Of a stretch of 64,000 nt of DNA, positions 23,698-32,162 are shown piece by piece. The notes under the pieces were generated by a model. The model worked only from the letters and a program-made list of their open reading frames with translations. It ran no database searches and was not told the origin of the DNA. How positions within the stretch are numbered: the first letter of the stretch is position 1; every line of letters starts with the position of its first letter. Source of the DNA: CADEED01 sp036677145 (lineage in GTDB: Bacteria; Pseudomonadota; Gammaproteobacteria; Steroidobacterales; Steroidobacteraceae); NCBI GenBank assembly GCA_036677145.1, contig JAKFFF010000011.1, positions 132,482 to 196,481 on the forward strand, read 5' to 3'. The position numbers were made by a program, and so were the translations under genes.

Positions 23698-26600
23698 GTG
23701 GCGCATTTCTTCATCGACAGGCCGATTTTCGCCTGGGTCATCGCGATCCTCATCACCCTGGGCGGCGCCCTGGCGGTGGCCGAGTTGCCGGCCGCGGCGT
23801 ATCCGGACATCGCGCCTCCACAGGTGCAGATCAGCGCCTCCTATCCGGGCGCGAACGCCGACACCGTCGAACGCACGGTCACGCAGGTCATCGAGCAGCA
23901 GCTCACCGGCATCGACAACCTGCTGTATTTCACCTCGTCGTCCTCGAATGGCGGCGCGGGCATCACGCTCACGTTCGAAACCGGCACGGATCCGGACGTC
24001 GCCGCGGTGCAAACGCAGAATCGAGTCGCCCTGGCCGAGCCGCGGCTGCCGCGCGAAGTCGTGGTTCAGGGCCTGTCGGTTGCCAAGACCAATGCCGGAT
24101 TCCTGATGGCGATCGGCATCCGCTCCAAGGACAACAGCGTTCCGTCCGAGGAACTCAACAACATCGTCGCATCGCGCATCCTCGATTCGATCGCGCGTAT
24201 CTCCGGTGTCGGCGCCACGGAGCAATTCGGCGCCGAATACGCGATGCGCATCTGGCTCAACCCGGACAAGCTGCGCAGCTTCGGCATGAGCGCGGCCGAC
24301 GTGCTCGAAAAAGTGCGCGGCCAGAACGTGCAGTTCGCAACCGGCGCGCTCGGCGAACAACCCGCGGTGGCCGGCCAGCAAGTGAACGCGCCGGTTTCGG
24401 CCGAAGGGCGCTTCAGTTCCATCGAAGAGTTCCAGAACGTCATCCTGCGCACCGAGCCCAATGGCACCAGCGTGCGCCTCAAGGATGTCGCTCGCGTGGA
24501 GCTCGGACTCGCCAACTACGGCTTCGACGTGCGCCTCGACAATCAGCCGGTCGGCGCCTTCGGCATCATGTTGCTGCCGGGGGCCAACGCGCTGCAGGTC
24601 GCCGAAGGCGTGACGACACGCATGGATGAGCTGCAGAAGAGTTTCCCGCCCGGCGTCGAATGGTTCATCGCCTTCGACGCGACGACGTTCATCACCACCG
24701 CGATTCACGAAGTGGTCGTCACGCTGGTGATCGCGGTGGTGCTGGTGTTCATCGTGATGCTGGTGTTCCTGCAGAGCTTCCGCGCCACGATCATCCCGAC
24801 GCTCGTGGTGCCGGTGGCGCTGATGGGCGCGTTCATCGGCATGTTCATCTCCGATTTTTCGATCAACCAGCTCACCTTGTTCGGCATGGTGCTGGCCATC
24901 GGCATCGTCGTGGACGACGCCATCGTGGTGATCGAATCCGTCGAACGCATCATGCGCGAGGAGCACCTGCCGCCGAAGGAAGCCACGCGCAAGGCGATGG
25001 ACCAGATCACGAGTCCGATCATCGCGATCTCCGTGGTCCTCGCCGCGGTGTTCATCCCGAGCGCATTGCAGGCCGGCTCGGTGGGCGTCATCTACCGGCA
25101 GTTCGCGTTGACGATCGCGATCTCGATGGGATTCTCGGCGTTCCTCGCGTTGTCGCTGACGCCCGCGCTGTGCGCGACGCTGCTGCGGCCCGAGCACATG
25201 AAAGAGAACACGGTGTTCCGCTGGTTCAATCGCGGCTACAACAGGGCGCAGGCGGCTTACCTGCGTTCGGTGAAGTTCAGCCTGCACCACCAGCGCTGGT
25301 GGGTGGCCGGTTTCGCCGTGCTGGTAGTGCTGGGCGGCGTGTTGTTCTGGCGCGTGCCGTCGAGCTTCGTGCCCGACGAAGACCAGGGGTTCACGATCGG
25401 CGTCGTACAGATGCCGGCCGGTTCCAGCATGACGCGCACGCGCGAATACATGCAGAAGGTCGGCGCCATCCTGCGCACCAACGAGGCCGTGCATTCGATT
25501 TTCGAAGTCACCGGTTTCAGTTTCATAGGCAGCGGCGAAAGCGTCGGCATCTTCTTCATTCGCATGAAGGACTGGGCGGACCGCGACGTGACCGCGCCTG
25601 AATTCATCCAATGGGCCTATGGCGCGACGGCGGGAGAACGCGACGGCACGGCGTTTTTCGTGAACCTGCCGACGATCAACGGCCTCGGCCAGTTCGGCGG
25701 TTTCGACTTCTGGCTCGAAGACCGGTCGAACGTCGGTCGGGAAGGCTTGTATGGCGCGATGGGGGCGCTGATGGGCAAGTCGGCCACCAATACCATCGTC
25801 GAAAACGTCCGGCCGGGTGAGTTGCCGCCCGCACCGCGTCTGCAATTGACGCTGGATCGCAGCCAGGCCGAGGCGATGGGCCTGTCGACCGAGCAAGTCT
25901 ACGGGGCGATCCAGCTCATGCTCGCCCCCGTGTACGTGAACGACTTCTACTACGAAGGCCGCGTGTTGCGCGTGCTGATGCAGGCCGACGCGACGTTCCG
26001 CATGAACGAGCAGTCGCTGAGCCGCTTCTATCTACCCGCCGGCACGACCTCCGAGACAAACAACTTCGTGTTCACGGGTGACAGTGCCGGGGACGGCATG
26101 GTGCCGCTGTCGTCGGTGCTGCGCAGCACCTGGACGGTGGCGCCGCCTTCGCTCGCGCGCTTCAACGGCTTCGCGGCGGTCAACATCAACGGCAACGCCA
26201 AACAAGGGTTCAGCTCCGGCGATGCCATGAACGAGATGGAACGCATCGTGCGCGACGATCTTCCGCCCGGCTTTGGTTTCGACTGGGCGGGACAGTCGCT
26301 GCAGGAAGTGATCTCGGGCGCGGAAGCGCCGTTGCTGTTCGCGTTGTCGATCCTCGTCGTGTTCCTGTGTCTCGCCGCCTTGTACGAGAGCTGGGCGACG
26401 CCGGTCGCGGTGCTGCTCGTGGTGCCGGTGGGCATCCTCGGCGCGGTGCTCGCGGCGTGGGCTACGAGCTTGCCGAACGACGTGTTCTTCAAGATCGGCA
26501 TCATCACGATCATCGGTCTGGCGGCGAAGAACGCGATTCTGATCGTCGAGTTCGCGCTGGAAGAGCAGAAGCGTGGCAAGGATCTATACGACGCGGTGGT

Positions 26601-26850
26601 CGAAGCCGCACGCCTGCGGTTGCGCCCCATTCTCATGACCTCGTTCGCGTTCATCCTCGGTGTGATGCCGCTGGTGATCGCCACCGGCGCGGGCGCCAAT
26701 GCGCGGCGCGCCATCGGTACCGGTGTCGCGGGCGGAATGTTGTCGGCCGCGATCCTGGGTGTGCTGCTGGTGCCGATCTTCTACGTCGTCATCCGCCGCA
26801 TGATCGGTGACAAACTGATCCTCGATCGCACGAAGCTGAACGGCGAATGA
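23698..26850 (+). CDS. RND efflux pump permease, HAE1/AcrB type
   Basis: A 1050-residue inner-membrane proton-driven pump, starting at GTG three bases after the adaptor stop. MAHFFIDRPIFAWVIAILI is the usual opening. The proton-relay Asp pair is in GIVVDDAIVVIE near 400-412, with the relay Lys expected in TM10 (AAKNAILIVEFA near 940). Two large periplasmic loops follow TM1 and TM7. Length and layout match AcrB/MexB. With the adaptor it forms a two-gene operon; the TolC-like partner must be elsewhere. Confidence 0.95.
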   Translation: MAHFFIDRPIFAWVIAILITLGGALAVAELPAAAYPDIAPPQVQISASYPGANADTVERTVTQVIEQQLTGIDNLLYFTSSSSNGGAGITLTFETGTDPDVAAVQTQNRVALAEPRLPREVVVQGLSVAKTNAGFLMAIGIRSKDNSVPSEELNNIVASRILDSIARISGVGATEQFGAEYAMRIWLNPDKLRSFGMSAADVLEKVRGQNVQFATGALGEQPAVAGQQVNAPVSAEGRFSSIEEFQNVILRTEPNGTSVRLKDVARVELGLANYGFDVRLDNQPVGAFGIMLLPGANALQVAEGVTTRMDELQKSFPPGVEWFIAFDATTFITTAIHEVVVTLVIAVVLVFIVMLVFLQSFRATIIPTLVVPVALMGAFIGMFISDFSINQLTLFGMVLAIGIVVDDAIVVIESVERIMREEHLPPKEATRKAMDQITSPIIAISVVLAAVFIPSALQAGSVGVIYRQFALTIAISMGFSAFLALSLTPALCATLLRPEHMKENTVFRWFNRGYNRAQAAYLRSVKFSLHHQRWWVAGFAVLVVLGGVLFWRVPSSFVPDEDQGFTIGVVQMPAGSSMTRTREYMQKVGAILRTNEAVHSIFEVTGFSFIGSGESVGIFFIRMKDWADRDVTAPEFIQWAYGATAGERDGTAFFVNLPTINGLGQFGGFDFWLEDRSNVGREGLYGAMGALMGKSATNTIVENVRPGELPPAPRLQLTLDRSQAEAMGLSTEQVYGAIQLMLAPVYVNDFYYEGRVLRVLMQADATFRMNEQSLSRFYLPAGTTSETNNFVFTGDSAGDGMVPLSSVLRSTWTVAPPSLARFNGFAAVNINGNAKQGFSSGDAMNEMERIVRDDLPPGFGFDWAGQSLQEVISGAEAPLLFALSILVVFLCLAALYESWATPVAVLLVVPVGILGAVLAAWATSLPNDVFFKIGIITIIGLAAKNAILIVEFALEEQKRGKDLYDAVVEAARLRLRPILMTSFAFILGVMPLVIATGAGANARRAIGTGVAGGMLSAAILGVLLVPIFYVVIRRMIGDKLILDRTKLNGE

Positions 26851-26947
26851 ACGCAGGCGATTGACTGAACATTGCGAATTCTTCAGGAACCGCGAGCCCC
26901 GGGAACTCGACTCACGACCGGTAAGTCACATTTCGCAAGAGGTGTTT

Positions 26948-27340
26948 ATGAAGGCTTTACTGAGTGTGGCGTTCGCGGCGGCGTTGTTTGCCGGATGCGC
27001 CAGCGATCCGAAGCTCAACTACAGCGAATACGCCGGCGAGCCGGTGCAGTCTTTCTACATGCCTGAGCTCGACGGCTGGACCTCGGTATCGAAGGATCAG
27101 CTCGTGGTGTGGACCTCCCACAACAAGGCCTATCTCATCAGCGTCACGGGGTTTTGCCCGGATCTGCAGTTCGCGCACGCGATCGGTGTGACGTCCACCG
27201 GAAATTCGGTCGACAAATTCGAGAAGGTGATCGTCGGCCGCGACCGCTGCCTGATCGATACGATCCGGCCGCTCGACGTGAAGCAGATGAAAGAAGACCG
27301 CAAACTGTTGCGCGAGCAGATGAAGAAGAACCCGAGCTGA
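26948..27340 (+). CDS. small lipoprotein, DUF6491-like
   Basis: A 130-residue putative lipoprotein. ATG 26948 is preceded by AAGAGG and starts a short signal with lipobox LFAGC (Cys17); the frame is open upstream to 26861 but that would bury the signal. The body has SFYMPELDGWTSVSKDQLVV, a Cys pair (GFCPDLQ, and DRCLIDTIRPLD near 105), and a lysine-rich tail. The Cys-containing pattern resembles DUF6491 proteins of unknown function; this is a weak recollection. Its 3' end forms one arm of a terminator-like hairpin shared with the convergent MAPEG gene. Confidence 0.7.
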   Translation: MKALLSVAFAAALFAGCASDPKLNYSEYAGEPVQSFYMPELDGWTSVSKDQLVVWTSHNKAYLISVTGFCPDLQFAHAIGVTSTGNSVDKFEKVIVGRDRCLIDTIRPLDVKQMKEDRKLLREQMKKNPS

Positions 27341-27354
27341 CCGGGTTCTTCTTC
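27322..27354. terminator. bidirectional terminator-like hairpin
   Basis: A perfect 13-bp inverted repeat (27322-27334 with 27342-27354) with a 7-nt loop spans the stop codon of the lipoprotein gene and reaches the end region of the convergent MAPEG gene. The arms hold A-rich and T-rich stretches, so it could stop transcription from both sides, though a long terminal U-run is absent. Confidence 0.5.
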
Positions 27355-27365
27355 CGGCGCCGCTG

Positions 27366-27758
27366 TCATAGCAGCGGCGCGATCATCATCGCGAGTCCCA
27401 CCCAGCCCACGCCCCACACGATCGTGCGCACCACCGGTACGCCCGCCACATAGATCGGCAGATAGATCGCGCGTGCCACGAGGAAGATCCACGCGCCGGT
27501 GATGGCAAGGTTCGCGTCGGGCGCCACGATCAGGTTCATGAGCGCGAGGGCCAGGAAGACCGGCAGGGCCTCGTGCATGTTGGCGAGCGCGCGCGCGGCG
27601 CGTTGCCCCGTGAGCGTCAGCGGGCGCATGTGATCCCGATTGCCCACGTTTTCGGCGAGCTTGGATTCGGTGCCGGGCGCAGGCGCCTCGCGATACCGGC
27701 CGGGCAGCAGCGTTTGCAGGACGAACAGCGCAAGCACGAGCAGGACGACAGTGACCAT
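27366..27758 (-). CDS. MAPEG-family membrane protein
   Basis: A 130-residue protein with four hydrophobic helices: about 3-20, 55-80, 82-105, and 108-128. RAARALANMHEALPVFLALAL and AGAWIFLVARAIYLPIYVAG-like segments match the MAPEG fold (membrane-associated proteins in eicosanoid and glutathione metabolism), of which bacterial members are mostly uncharacterised. The start MVTVVLLVLALF at 27758 fits the first helix; the frame extends upstream to 27836 but adds a soluble, unlikely lead. It faces the lipoprotein gene at 27876 across a divergent gap containing a palindrome. Confidence 0.8.
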   Translation of the reverse strand: MVTVVLLVLALFVLQTLLPGRYREAPAPGTESKLAENVGNRDHMRPLTLTGQRAARALANMHEALPVFLALALMNLIVAPDANLAITGAWIFLVARAIYLPIYVAGVPVVRTIVWGVGWVGLAMMIAPLL

Positions 27759-27792
27759 GGAACGGCTCCAGAATATTGGGTCGGAATTGGGG

Positions 27793-27817
27793 CTGGATCC
27801 ATTTAATGACGATCCAG
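27793..27817. promoter_or_regulatory. palindrome in divergent gap, possible operator
   Basis: CTGGATC (27793-27799) and GATCCAG (27811-27817) form perfect 7-bp arms around an AT-rich 11-bp spacer. It is midway between the divergent MAPEG gene and the next lipoprotein gene, where a dimeric regulator could act on both. Confidence 0.3.
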
Positions 27818-27875
27818 GTCTCAAAACCACATTCAATCGGCAACGGGCAGGTCTATCCCCTTAAAATCGCCGGCC

Positions 27876-28508
27876 ATGAACGCGCGCGCGGTAGTTGGTC
27901 TCGGCCTGTTAGTCCTGTTGTGCGGTTGCGGGTCTCGCGAGGAGACGCCGCCGCCCCGCAATGACTGGTTCATCAGTTCGTATGTCGCGTTCCTCGACAA
28001 CGATGGCAAAACCCCGCGACCAGCGCCAAAAACTGCGCTGCGACTGTGGATGCCATATGTCGTCGGAGATATCTACGGCGATCCGAACGAGGGCGAGATG
28101 TCGCCAGTCACGCTCAATCCCGATCTGAGTTTCACCCTGGATCTCAACGCCGGGCATGCCAAGCTCGAGCGGGCGCTGATACCGACGAACTTCTCGCAGA
28201 AGTGGATGCAGATCGAGCCCAAGGATGCGCGCGTCGCGCGCCTGTCGCCGTTCGTGCAGCCCGCGGACGGCATCGTTCCGGTGGGAACGGCCGAGTGGTT
28301 AGATGCGGATACGGGCCAGCGACTCATGCTGGTGTACTTCGATCGGCCCGCACGAATCCGCGGCGAAATCGTGTACGAAGGTCGAAGTCTGCTTTTCGAC
28401 ATCGAAACGAAGCAGGCCGGTTATGTCTGGATCCGGCAGCCCGAAGGAAGCGGGGAGTTCACGATGGCTCCCTGGCCGGGCAGGGTAATACTGGCCCTGA
28501 TGCCCTAG
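27876..28508 (+). CDS. lipoprotein of unknown function
   Basis: A 210-residue protein with a clear lipoprotein signal (LLVLLCGCG; lipidated Cys at 17 or 19). The mature part has WFISSYVAFLDNDGKTPRP, a stretch on nucleotide or beta-sandwich strands (SFTLDLNAGHAKLERAL, RIRGEIVYEGRSLLFDIE) and ends at RVILALMP. I do not recognise the family. It looks like a periplasmic beta-rich protein tethered to a membrane. It is followed by a 95-bp gap with a GGGGAC-type repeat, then the GH43 lipoprotein gene. Confidence 0.7.
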   Translation: MNARAVVGLGLLVLLCGCGSREETPPPRNDWFISSYVAFLDNDGKTPRPAPKTALRLWMPYVVGDIYGDPNEGEMSPVTLNPDLSFTLDLNAGHAKLERALIPTNFSQKWMQIEPKDARVARLSPFVQPADGIVPVGTAEWLDADTGQRLMLVYFDRPARIRGEIVYEGRSLLFDIETKQAGYVWIRQPEGSGEFTMAPWPGRVILALMP

Positions 28509-28509
28509 C

Positions 28510-28540
28510 GGGGACTGACCCCTTTTGCCGGGAAACGGGG
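28510..28540 (+). repeat. GGGGAC-type repeat fragment
   Basis: GGGGACTGACCCC at 28510-28522, followed by TTTTGCCGGGAAACGGGG, resembles the GGGGACAGACC half found in ureD and the hairpin at 29800. It is degenerate and non-coding, lying just after the stop of the lipoprotein gene. Confidence 0.4.
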
Positions 28541-28603
28541 AGCCTCCATCCCATTTCTGGTAGCTTCGGCCCGCGGTACCTTCCAACCAAGAGAGCGCGA
28601 AAC

Positions 28604-29785
28604 ATGCAACGACCCTCCCTCGTGACGATCACGAGCATTGCAACGTCGATCCTTTTCCTCGCCGCGTGCGGCAAGAAAGAAGAAGCCCCAGCGCCGGCCC
28701 CGGTCGCGGACGCGGCGCCGGCCGCCCCCGCGGGCGCCGATCCGGCCAAGTTTCTGACGCAGCCGCTGGACATCGATATCTATTCGGCCGACCCGTCGGC
28801 CCACGTGTTCAACGGCAAGATCTACATCTACCCCTCGCATGACTACGAGGCGGGCGTCGCCCGCGACAATCAAGGCAGCCAGTACGCGATGAAGGATTAC
28901 CACGTGTTGTCGATGGACAGCATCGGTGGTCCGGTCACCGTGCATCCCGTCGCGCTCGACGTCGCGGACGTGCCGTGGGCCAGCGAAATGATGTGGGCGC
29001 CGGACGCGGCCGAGAAGGACGGCAAGTACTACTTCTACTTCCCCGTGAAAGACAAGCAAGGCGCGTTCCGCATCGGCGCGGCCGTGGGCGATGCGCCCGA
29101 AGGCCCGTTCAAGGCTCAGCCGGAGCCCATGAAGGACAGCTTCAGCATGGACCCGGCCGTGTTCAAGGACAGTGACGGCAAGTACTACATGTACTTCGGC
29201 GGCATCTGGGGCGGTCAGCTCCAGCACTGGAAGACCGGCAAGCACACGCCGCAGGACGACACGCAGCCGGCGGATGACCAGCCCGCGCTGTACCCGAAGG
29301 TCGCGCGCATGGCCGACAACATGCTCGAGTTCGCCGAGAAGCCGAAGGACGTGAAAATCCTCGACGAAAACGGCAAGCCGCTGCTGTCGGGTGACCATGA
29401 GCGCCGCTTCTTCGAGGCGGCCTGGATGCACAAGTACAAGGACAATTACTACTTCTCGTACTCGACCGGCGATTCGCACTACATCGCGTATGGCATGGGC
29501 AAGTCGCCCTACGGTCCGTTCACGTACAAGGGCATCATCCTCAAGCCCGTGCTGGGCTGGACGAACCACCACTCGATCGTCGATGTGGATGGCAAGACCT
29601 ACCTGTTCTATCACGACGCGCAGAGATCGAATGGCGTGAACCATCTGCGTAACGTGAAGCAACCGATCGAGCTCAAGTACAACGACGACGGCACCATCCA
29701 GACCATCGACCCGTATTTCGGTGACGACGCCCCGGCCGCTGCCGCGGCGCCCGCCGCCGAAGCAGCCCCGGCTGCCGCGCAGTAA
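28604..29785 (+). CDS. glycoside hydrolase family 43 lipoprotein
   Basis: A 393-residue secreted, lipid-anchored glycosidase (lipobox LFLAAC, Cys22; then an Ala/Pro linker). The five-bladed propeller of GH43 is shown by the catalytic base Asp in YSADPSAHVFNGKIYIYPSH, the pKa-modulating Asp in FSMDPAVFKDSDGKYYMYFG, the acid Glu in FFEAAWMHKYKDNYYF, and HHSIVDVDGKTYLFYHD near the end. GH43 enzymes remove arabinose or xylose from plant polysaccharides. The C-terminus is an Ala/Pro-rich tail. The frame is open far upstream but the signal peptide fixes ATG 28604, with AGAGAG in front. Confidence 0.92.
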   Translation: MQRPSLVTITSIATSILFLAACGKKEEAPAPAPVADAAPAAPAGADPAKFLTQPLDIDIYSADPSAHVFNGKIYIYPSHDYEAGVARDNQGSQYAMKDYHVLSMDSIGGPVTVHPVALDVADVPWASEMMWAPDAAEKDGKYYFYFPVKDKQGAFRIGAAVGDAPEGPFKAQPEPMKDSFSMDPAVFKDSDGKYYMYFGGIWGGQLQHWKTGKHTPQDDTQPADDQPALYPKVARMADNMLEFAEKPKDVKILDENGKPLLSGDHERRFFEAAWMHKYKDNYYFSYSTGDSHYIAYGMGKSPYGPFTYKGIILKPVLGWTNHHSIVDVDGKTYLFYHDAQRSNGVNHLRNVKQPIELKYNDDGTIQTIDPYFGDDAPAAAAAPAAEAAPAAAQ

Positions 29786-29799
29786 TTGACAGGAAACCT

Positions 29800-29823
29800 G
29801 GGGACGGACTTCGGTCTGTCCCC
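29800..29823. repeat. GGGGAC hairpin element
   Basis: GGGGACGGAC and GTCTGTCCCC form a 10-bp stem (one G-T pair) around TTCG. It shares the GGGGAC...GTCCCC ends of the urease palindrome. It sits just after the GH43 gene and before a true terminator. Confidence 0.55.
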
Positions 29824-29832
29824 GCGTCTTGC

Positions 29833-29862
29833 AGGGGCGGCTCAGGCCGCCCCTTTTTCTTT
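29833..29862 (+). terminator. intrinsic terminator after the GH43 gene
   Basis: A 9-bp stem (29833-29841 with 29846-29854), loop TCAG, followed by a T-run at 29854-29858 and CTTT. It ends transcription of the GH43 gene before the next promoter. Confidence 0.85.
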
Positions 29863-29886
29863 GGGCCGGCTTATCATCCGCCCCCA

Positions 29887-30471
29887 ATGAGTGCTACCCC
29901 AGAAACGCCCGGTTCATCGACCTTGTTCCGCCGGCGCAGCGCGTTTCTCGCGCCCATCTGGTTGTTAGGCCTCGCGGGAATCCTGATCGTCGCCGCCGCG
30001 TTCGCGTACTGGCACAACGCGACCACGACGACGATCGTCGTGGTGCGACACGCGGAGAAGCAGGTCGGCGCCATCTCCGATGCGCCGCTGTCACCGCCGG
30101 GCGAGCAGCGCGCCGTGCGGCTCGCGCAGATGTTCGGCGATGGCGTGAAGTTCGGCCGCGTGAAGAAGGTCTACGTGACCGATACGCGGCGTACGCAGCA
30201 GACCGCGGCGGACCTGGTGCAGCGGCTCGGCGTGAAGCCCGAAGTGGTGGATGGGAAAACCAGCCCATCGGACTTGGCGCGGCGTGTATTGCGCGAGAAC
30301 CGCGGGGGGCTGGCGCTCATCATCGGGCACAGCAATACCGTGCCCGAGATCGTCGACGCACTGGCCCACACTGAGAAGGTGCCGCCGATCGGCGATGAAG
30401 AATTCGACACGATGTATGTCGTGACCGTCCCTACCATCGGCCGGGCATCCATTCTCAGATTGAAATACTGA
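29887..30471 (+). CDS. membrane-anchored histidine phosphatase (SixA/PGM-like)
   Basis: A 194-residue protein with one N-terminal membrane helix (about 21-42) and a histidine phosphatase domain. The catalytic motif VVVRHAEK (Arg54, His55) is followed by LSPPGEQRAVRLAQMF, TDTRRTQQTAADLV and the second catalytic His in LIIGHSNTVPEIVDAL. The short length and RHAEK form match the SixA-like/phosphoglycerate-mutase branch. Its substrate is unknown. It sits alone between a terminator and tRNA-Ala on the opposite strand. Confidence 0.85.
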   Translation: MSATPETPGSSTLFRRRSAFLAPIWLLGLAGILIVAAAFAYWHNATTTTIVVVRHAEKQVGAISDAPLSPPGEQRAVRLAQMFGDGVKFGRVKKVYVTDTRRTQQTAADLVQRLGVKPEVVDGKTSPSDLARRVLRENRGGLALIIGHSNTVPEIVDALAHTEKVPPIGDEEFDTMYVVTVPTIGRASILRLKY

Positions 30472-30568
30472 TCAATTCACGGACGGGACGAGCCGGGGTA
30501 GCCCGTTGGATAACTCGCCGCCGGGTGGGGCGAGTCCCGATTAGAAGTGGCGCGCAAGCGCCTGAAAA

Positions 30569-30644
<76 letters not shown>

Positions 30645-30688
30645 ACACCTCAAAACCCGTCCGGACTGGGTGTCCGGAGAGGCGCGGG

Positions 30689-30717
30689 ATTCTAAAGACC
30701 GGCACTGGCCTCGGCAA
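30689..30717 (-). promoter_or_regulatory. sigma-70 promoter of tRNA-Ala
   Basis: On the minus strand TTGCCG (30717-30712) and TAGAAT (30694-30689) are separated by exactly 17 bp, followed by a GC-rich discriminator (CCCGCGCC) as at stable-RNA promoters. The expected start is near 30682. The leader contains a perfect 7-bp inverted repeat (30660-30666/30672-30678). Confidence 0.65.
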
Positions 30718-30742
30718 GCGACACGCTCCTATTATTGGCTCC

Positions 30743-31210
30743 ATGCTGAATACGGACGAACGAGCCCCCGAATTCACACTGCCGGACCAGGACGGGCACG
30801 ACGTGTCGCTGTCGGGACTCATCAAGGATGGTCCGGTCATCCTTTACTTCTATCCCGCGGATTTCACGCCCGGTTGCACGCGCGAGGCCTGCTCCATTCG
30901 CGATCTGCACCGGGAATTGACGCAGGCGGGTATCAGGGTGGCCGGAATCAGCCCACAGAGCCCGGAGAGCCATCAGCGCTTTCGGGAAAAGCACAATCTG
31001 CCATTCACACTTCTGTCGGACGAGACCAAAGAAGTCATCAAGATGTTCGGGGTGGATGGTCCGCTGGGATTCTGGGTGCAGCGGGTCACCTTCCTGATCG
31101 ATCAGAACCGCATGATCCGCGGGCGAGTGAAGGCGCATTTCTCGATCGGCGAGCACGAGAAGTTCATTCGCGACGCGATTGAATTGCGCAAGGCGCAGAA
31201 GGTCGCGTAA
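30743..31210 (+). CDS. bcp: peroxiredoxin, BCP/PrxQ type
   Basis: A 155-residue thioredoxin-fold peroxidase that reduces hydroperoxides. The peroxidatic Cys45 is in YPADFTPGCTREAC and the resolving Cys50 lies five residues on, the BCP/PrxQ arrangement. EFTLPDQDGHDVSLSGL at the start and RVTFLIDQNRMIRGRV near 115 are usual. It is divergent from tRNA-Ala, whose promoter lies between them, and upstream of tRNA-Arg. Confidence 0.93.
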   Translation: MLNTDERAPEFTLPDQDGHDVSLSGLIKDGPVILYFYPADFTPGCTREACSIRDLHRELTQAGIRVAGISPQSPESHQRFREKHNLPFTLLSDETKEVIKMFGVDGPLGFWVQRVTFLIDQNRMIRGRVKAHFSIGEHEKFIRDAIELRKAQKVA

Positions 31211-31291
31211 CGCCGGTCTGGATTGATTGAGGCCGCGGGTGGCGTTATTCGCCCTCCCGGACTCGGGGCCTGTAAAATCGCGCCCCTGCGC

Positions 31292-31367
31292 GCCCCCGTA
31301 GCTCAGTGGATAGAGCGACCGCCTCCTAAGCGGTAGGTCGTCGGTTCAACTCCGGCCGGGGGCGCCA
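31292..31367 (+). tRNA. tRNA-Arg (anticodon CCT)
   Basis: A 76-nt cloverleaf: acceptor GCCCCCG/CGGGGGC, D-arm GCTC...GAGC, anticodon stem ACCGC/GCGGT with loop CTCCTAA (anticodon CCT, AGG codons), T-arm GTCGGTTCAACTCCGGC, discriminator G and encoded CCA. A TAAAAT hexamer at 31273-31278 followed by a GC-rich discriminator could be its -10 box; no good -35 was found. Confidence 0.96.
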
Positions 31368-31368
31368 T

Positions 31369-31947
31369 TCACAGCCGGTACCGCAATCCGACGAACACTT
31401 CTTCCTGCAGCGTACGCTCGCCGCTGCCGTCGGTGAGATCGAATTCGAACCAACGCATTCCCGCGAAGGCGATGACCCGGTCCGAGATCTTCATCTCGGC
31501 GCGCGCGCTGAGATCCATCAGGTTGTCGGCGGAGCCGAAGGTGAGGATGTCGGGCGCATAAAACGCCTGTCCGGAAATGGCGAAGCGACGACTGGAATCG
31601 AGGTACCAGCGGGCTTCGCCGCCCAGGCTCAGCGCCATCACGTCCTGATTTTCGTCGCTCAACAGGGCGGCGTAGAGCTGCGGGCCGAATGCAACGTCGA
31701 AGCGCTGACCGATATCGACGCCAAACATCATCGCGCCGCTCAACACGATGTCGCGTTCCTCACCGAGGAAGACGCCGCCGACGAATCGTCCGTCATCACC
31801 CGCGTCCACCTTGCCGAAATACCGCACCTGCAACGTGTCGTTGCTGAGCGCGAGTTCGGCGTCGGCGTCGAGATTGGACTTGGCTTCCTGGGCGGCGGCC
31901 GGCAGGCCGAACAGCAGCGCCATCGAGACGATCATGAATCTGCGCAT
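31369..31947 (-). CDS. YfaZ-like outer-membrane protein
   Basis: A 192-residue outer-membrane beta-barrel candidate. The signal peptide MRRFMIVSMALLFGLPAAAQ fixes the start at 31947, with GAGG upstream; the longer frame to 32121 has no signal-like start. The mature part is made of short amphipathic strands (QVRYFGKVDAGDDGRFVGGV, DVAFGPQLYAALLSD) and ends GLRYRL with the usual aromatic/hydrophobic barrel C-terminus. The pattern resembles YfaZ proteins, whose role is unknown. Its stop abuts the 3' end of tRNA-Arg on the other strand. Confidence 0.72.
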   Translation of the reverse strand: MRRFMIVSMALLFGLPAAAQEAKSNLDADAELALSNDTLQVRYFGKVDAGDDGRFVGGVFLGEERDIVLSGAMMFGVDIGQRFDVAFGPQLYAALLSDENQDVMALSLGGEARWYLDSSRRFAISGQAFYAPDILTFGSADNLMDLSARAEMKISDRVIAFAGMRWFEFDLTDGSGERTLQEEVFVGLRYRL

Positions 31948-32162
31948 GGGACACCTCGACCGCATTTCGGACAACCGAATATCCGCCACGACGAGTGCTT
32001 TGTTTATCCGTAGAACCGGGGTGGATGGATGCGCTGGCACTGACGCTCCGTAGGACTCGGCACACAGGGCGAGCGAACCCCGAACGGCGAAGACTTGTGC
32101 CCGACGCCCGCCCACCGCCACACTCGCTACCGGCCTCGAATGTTTGAGGGATTTATCTGGCG

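Noticed and set aside
23038..25896. 952-residue open frame on the minus strand opposite the RND genes
   Set aside because: It lies fully antisense to two well-supported genes, is rich in His/Arg/Asp as expected of a GC-rich mirror frame, and shows no domain motif.
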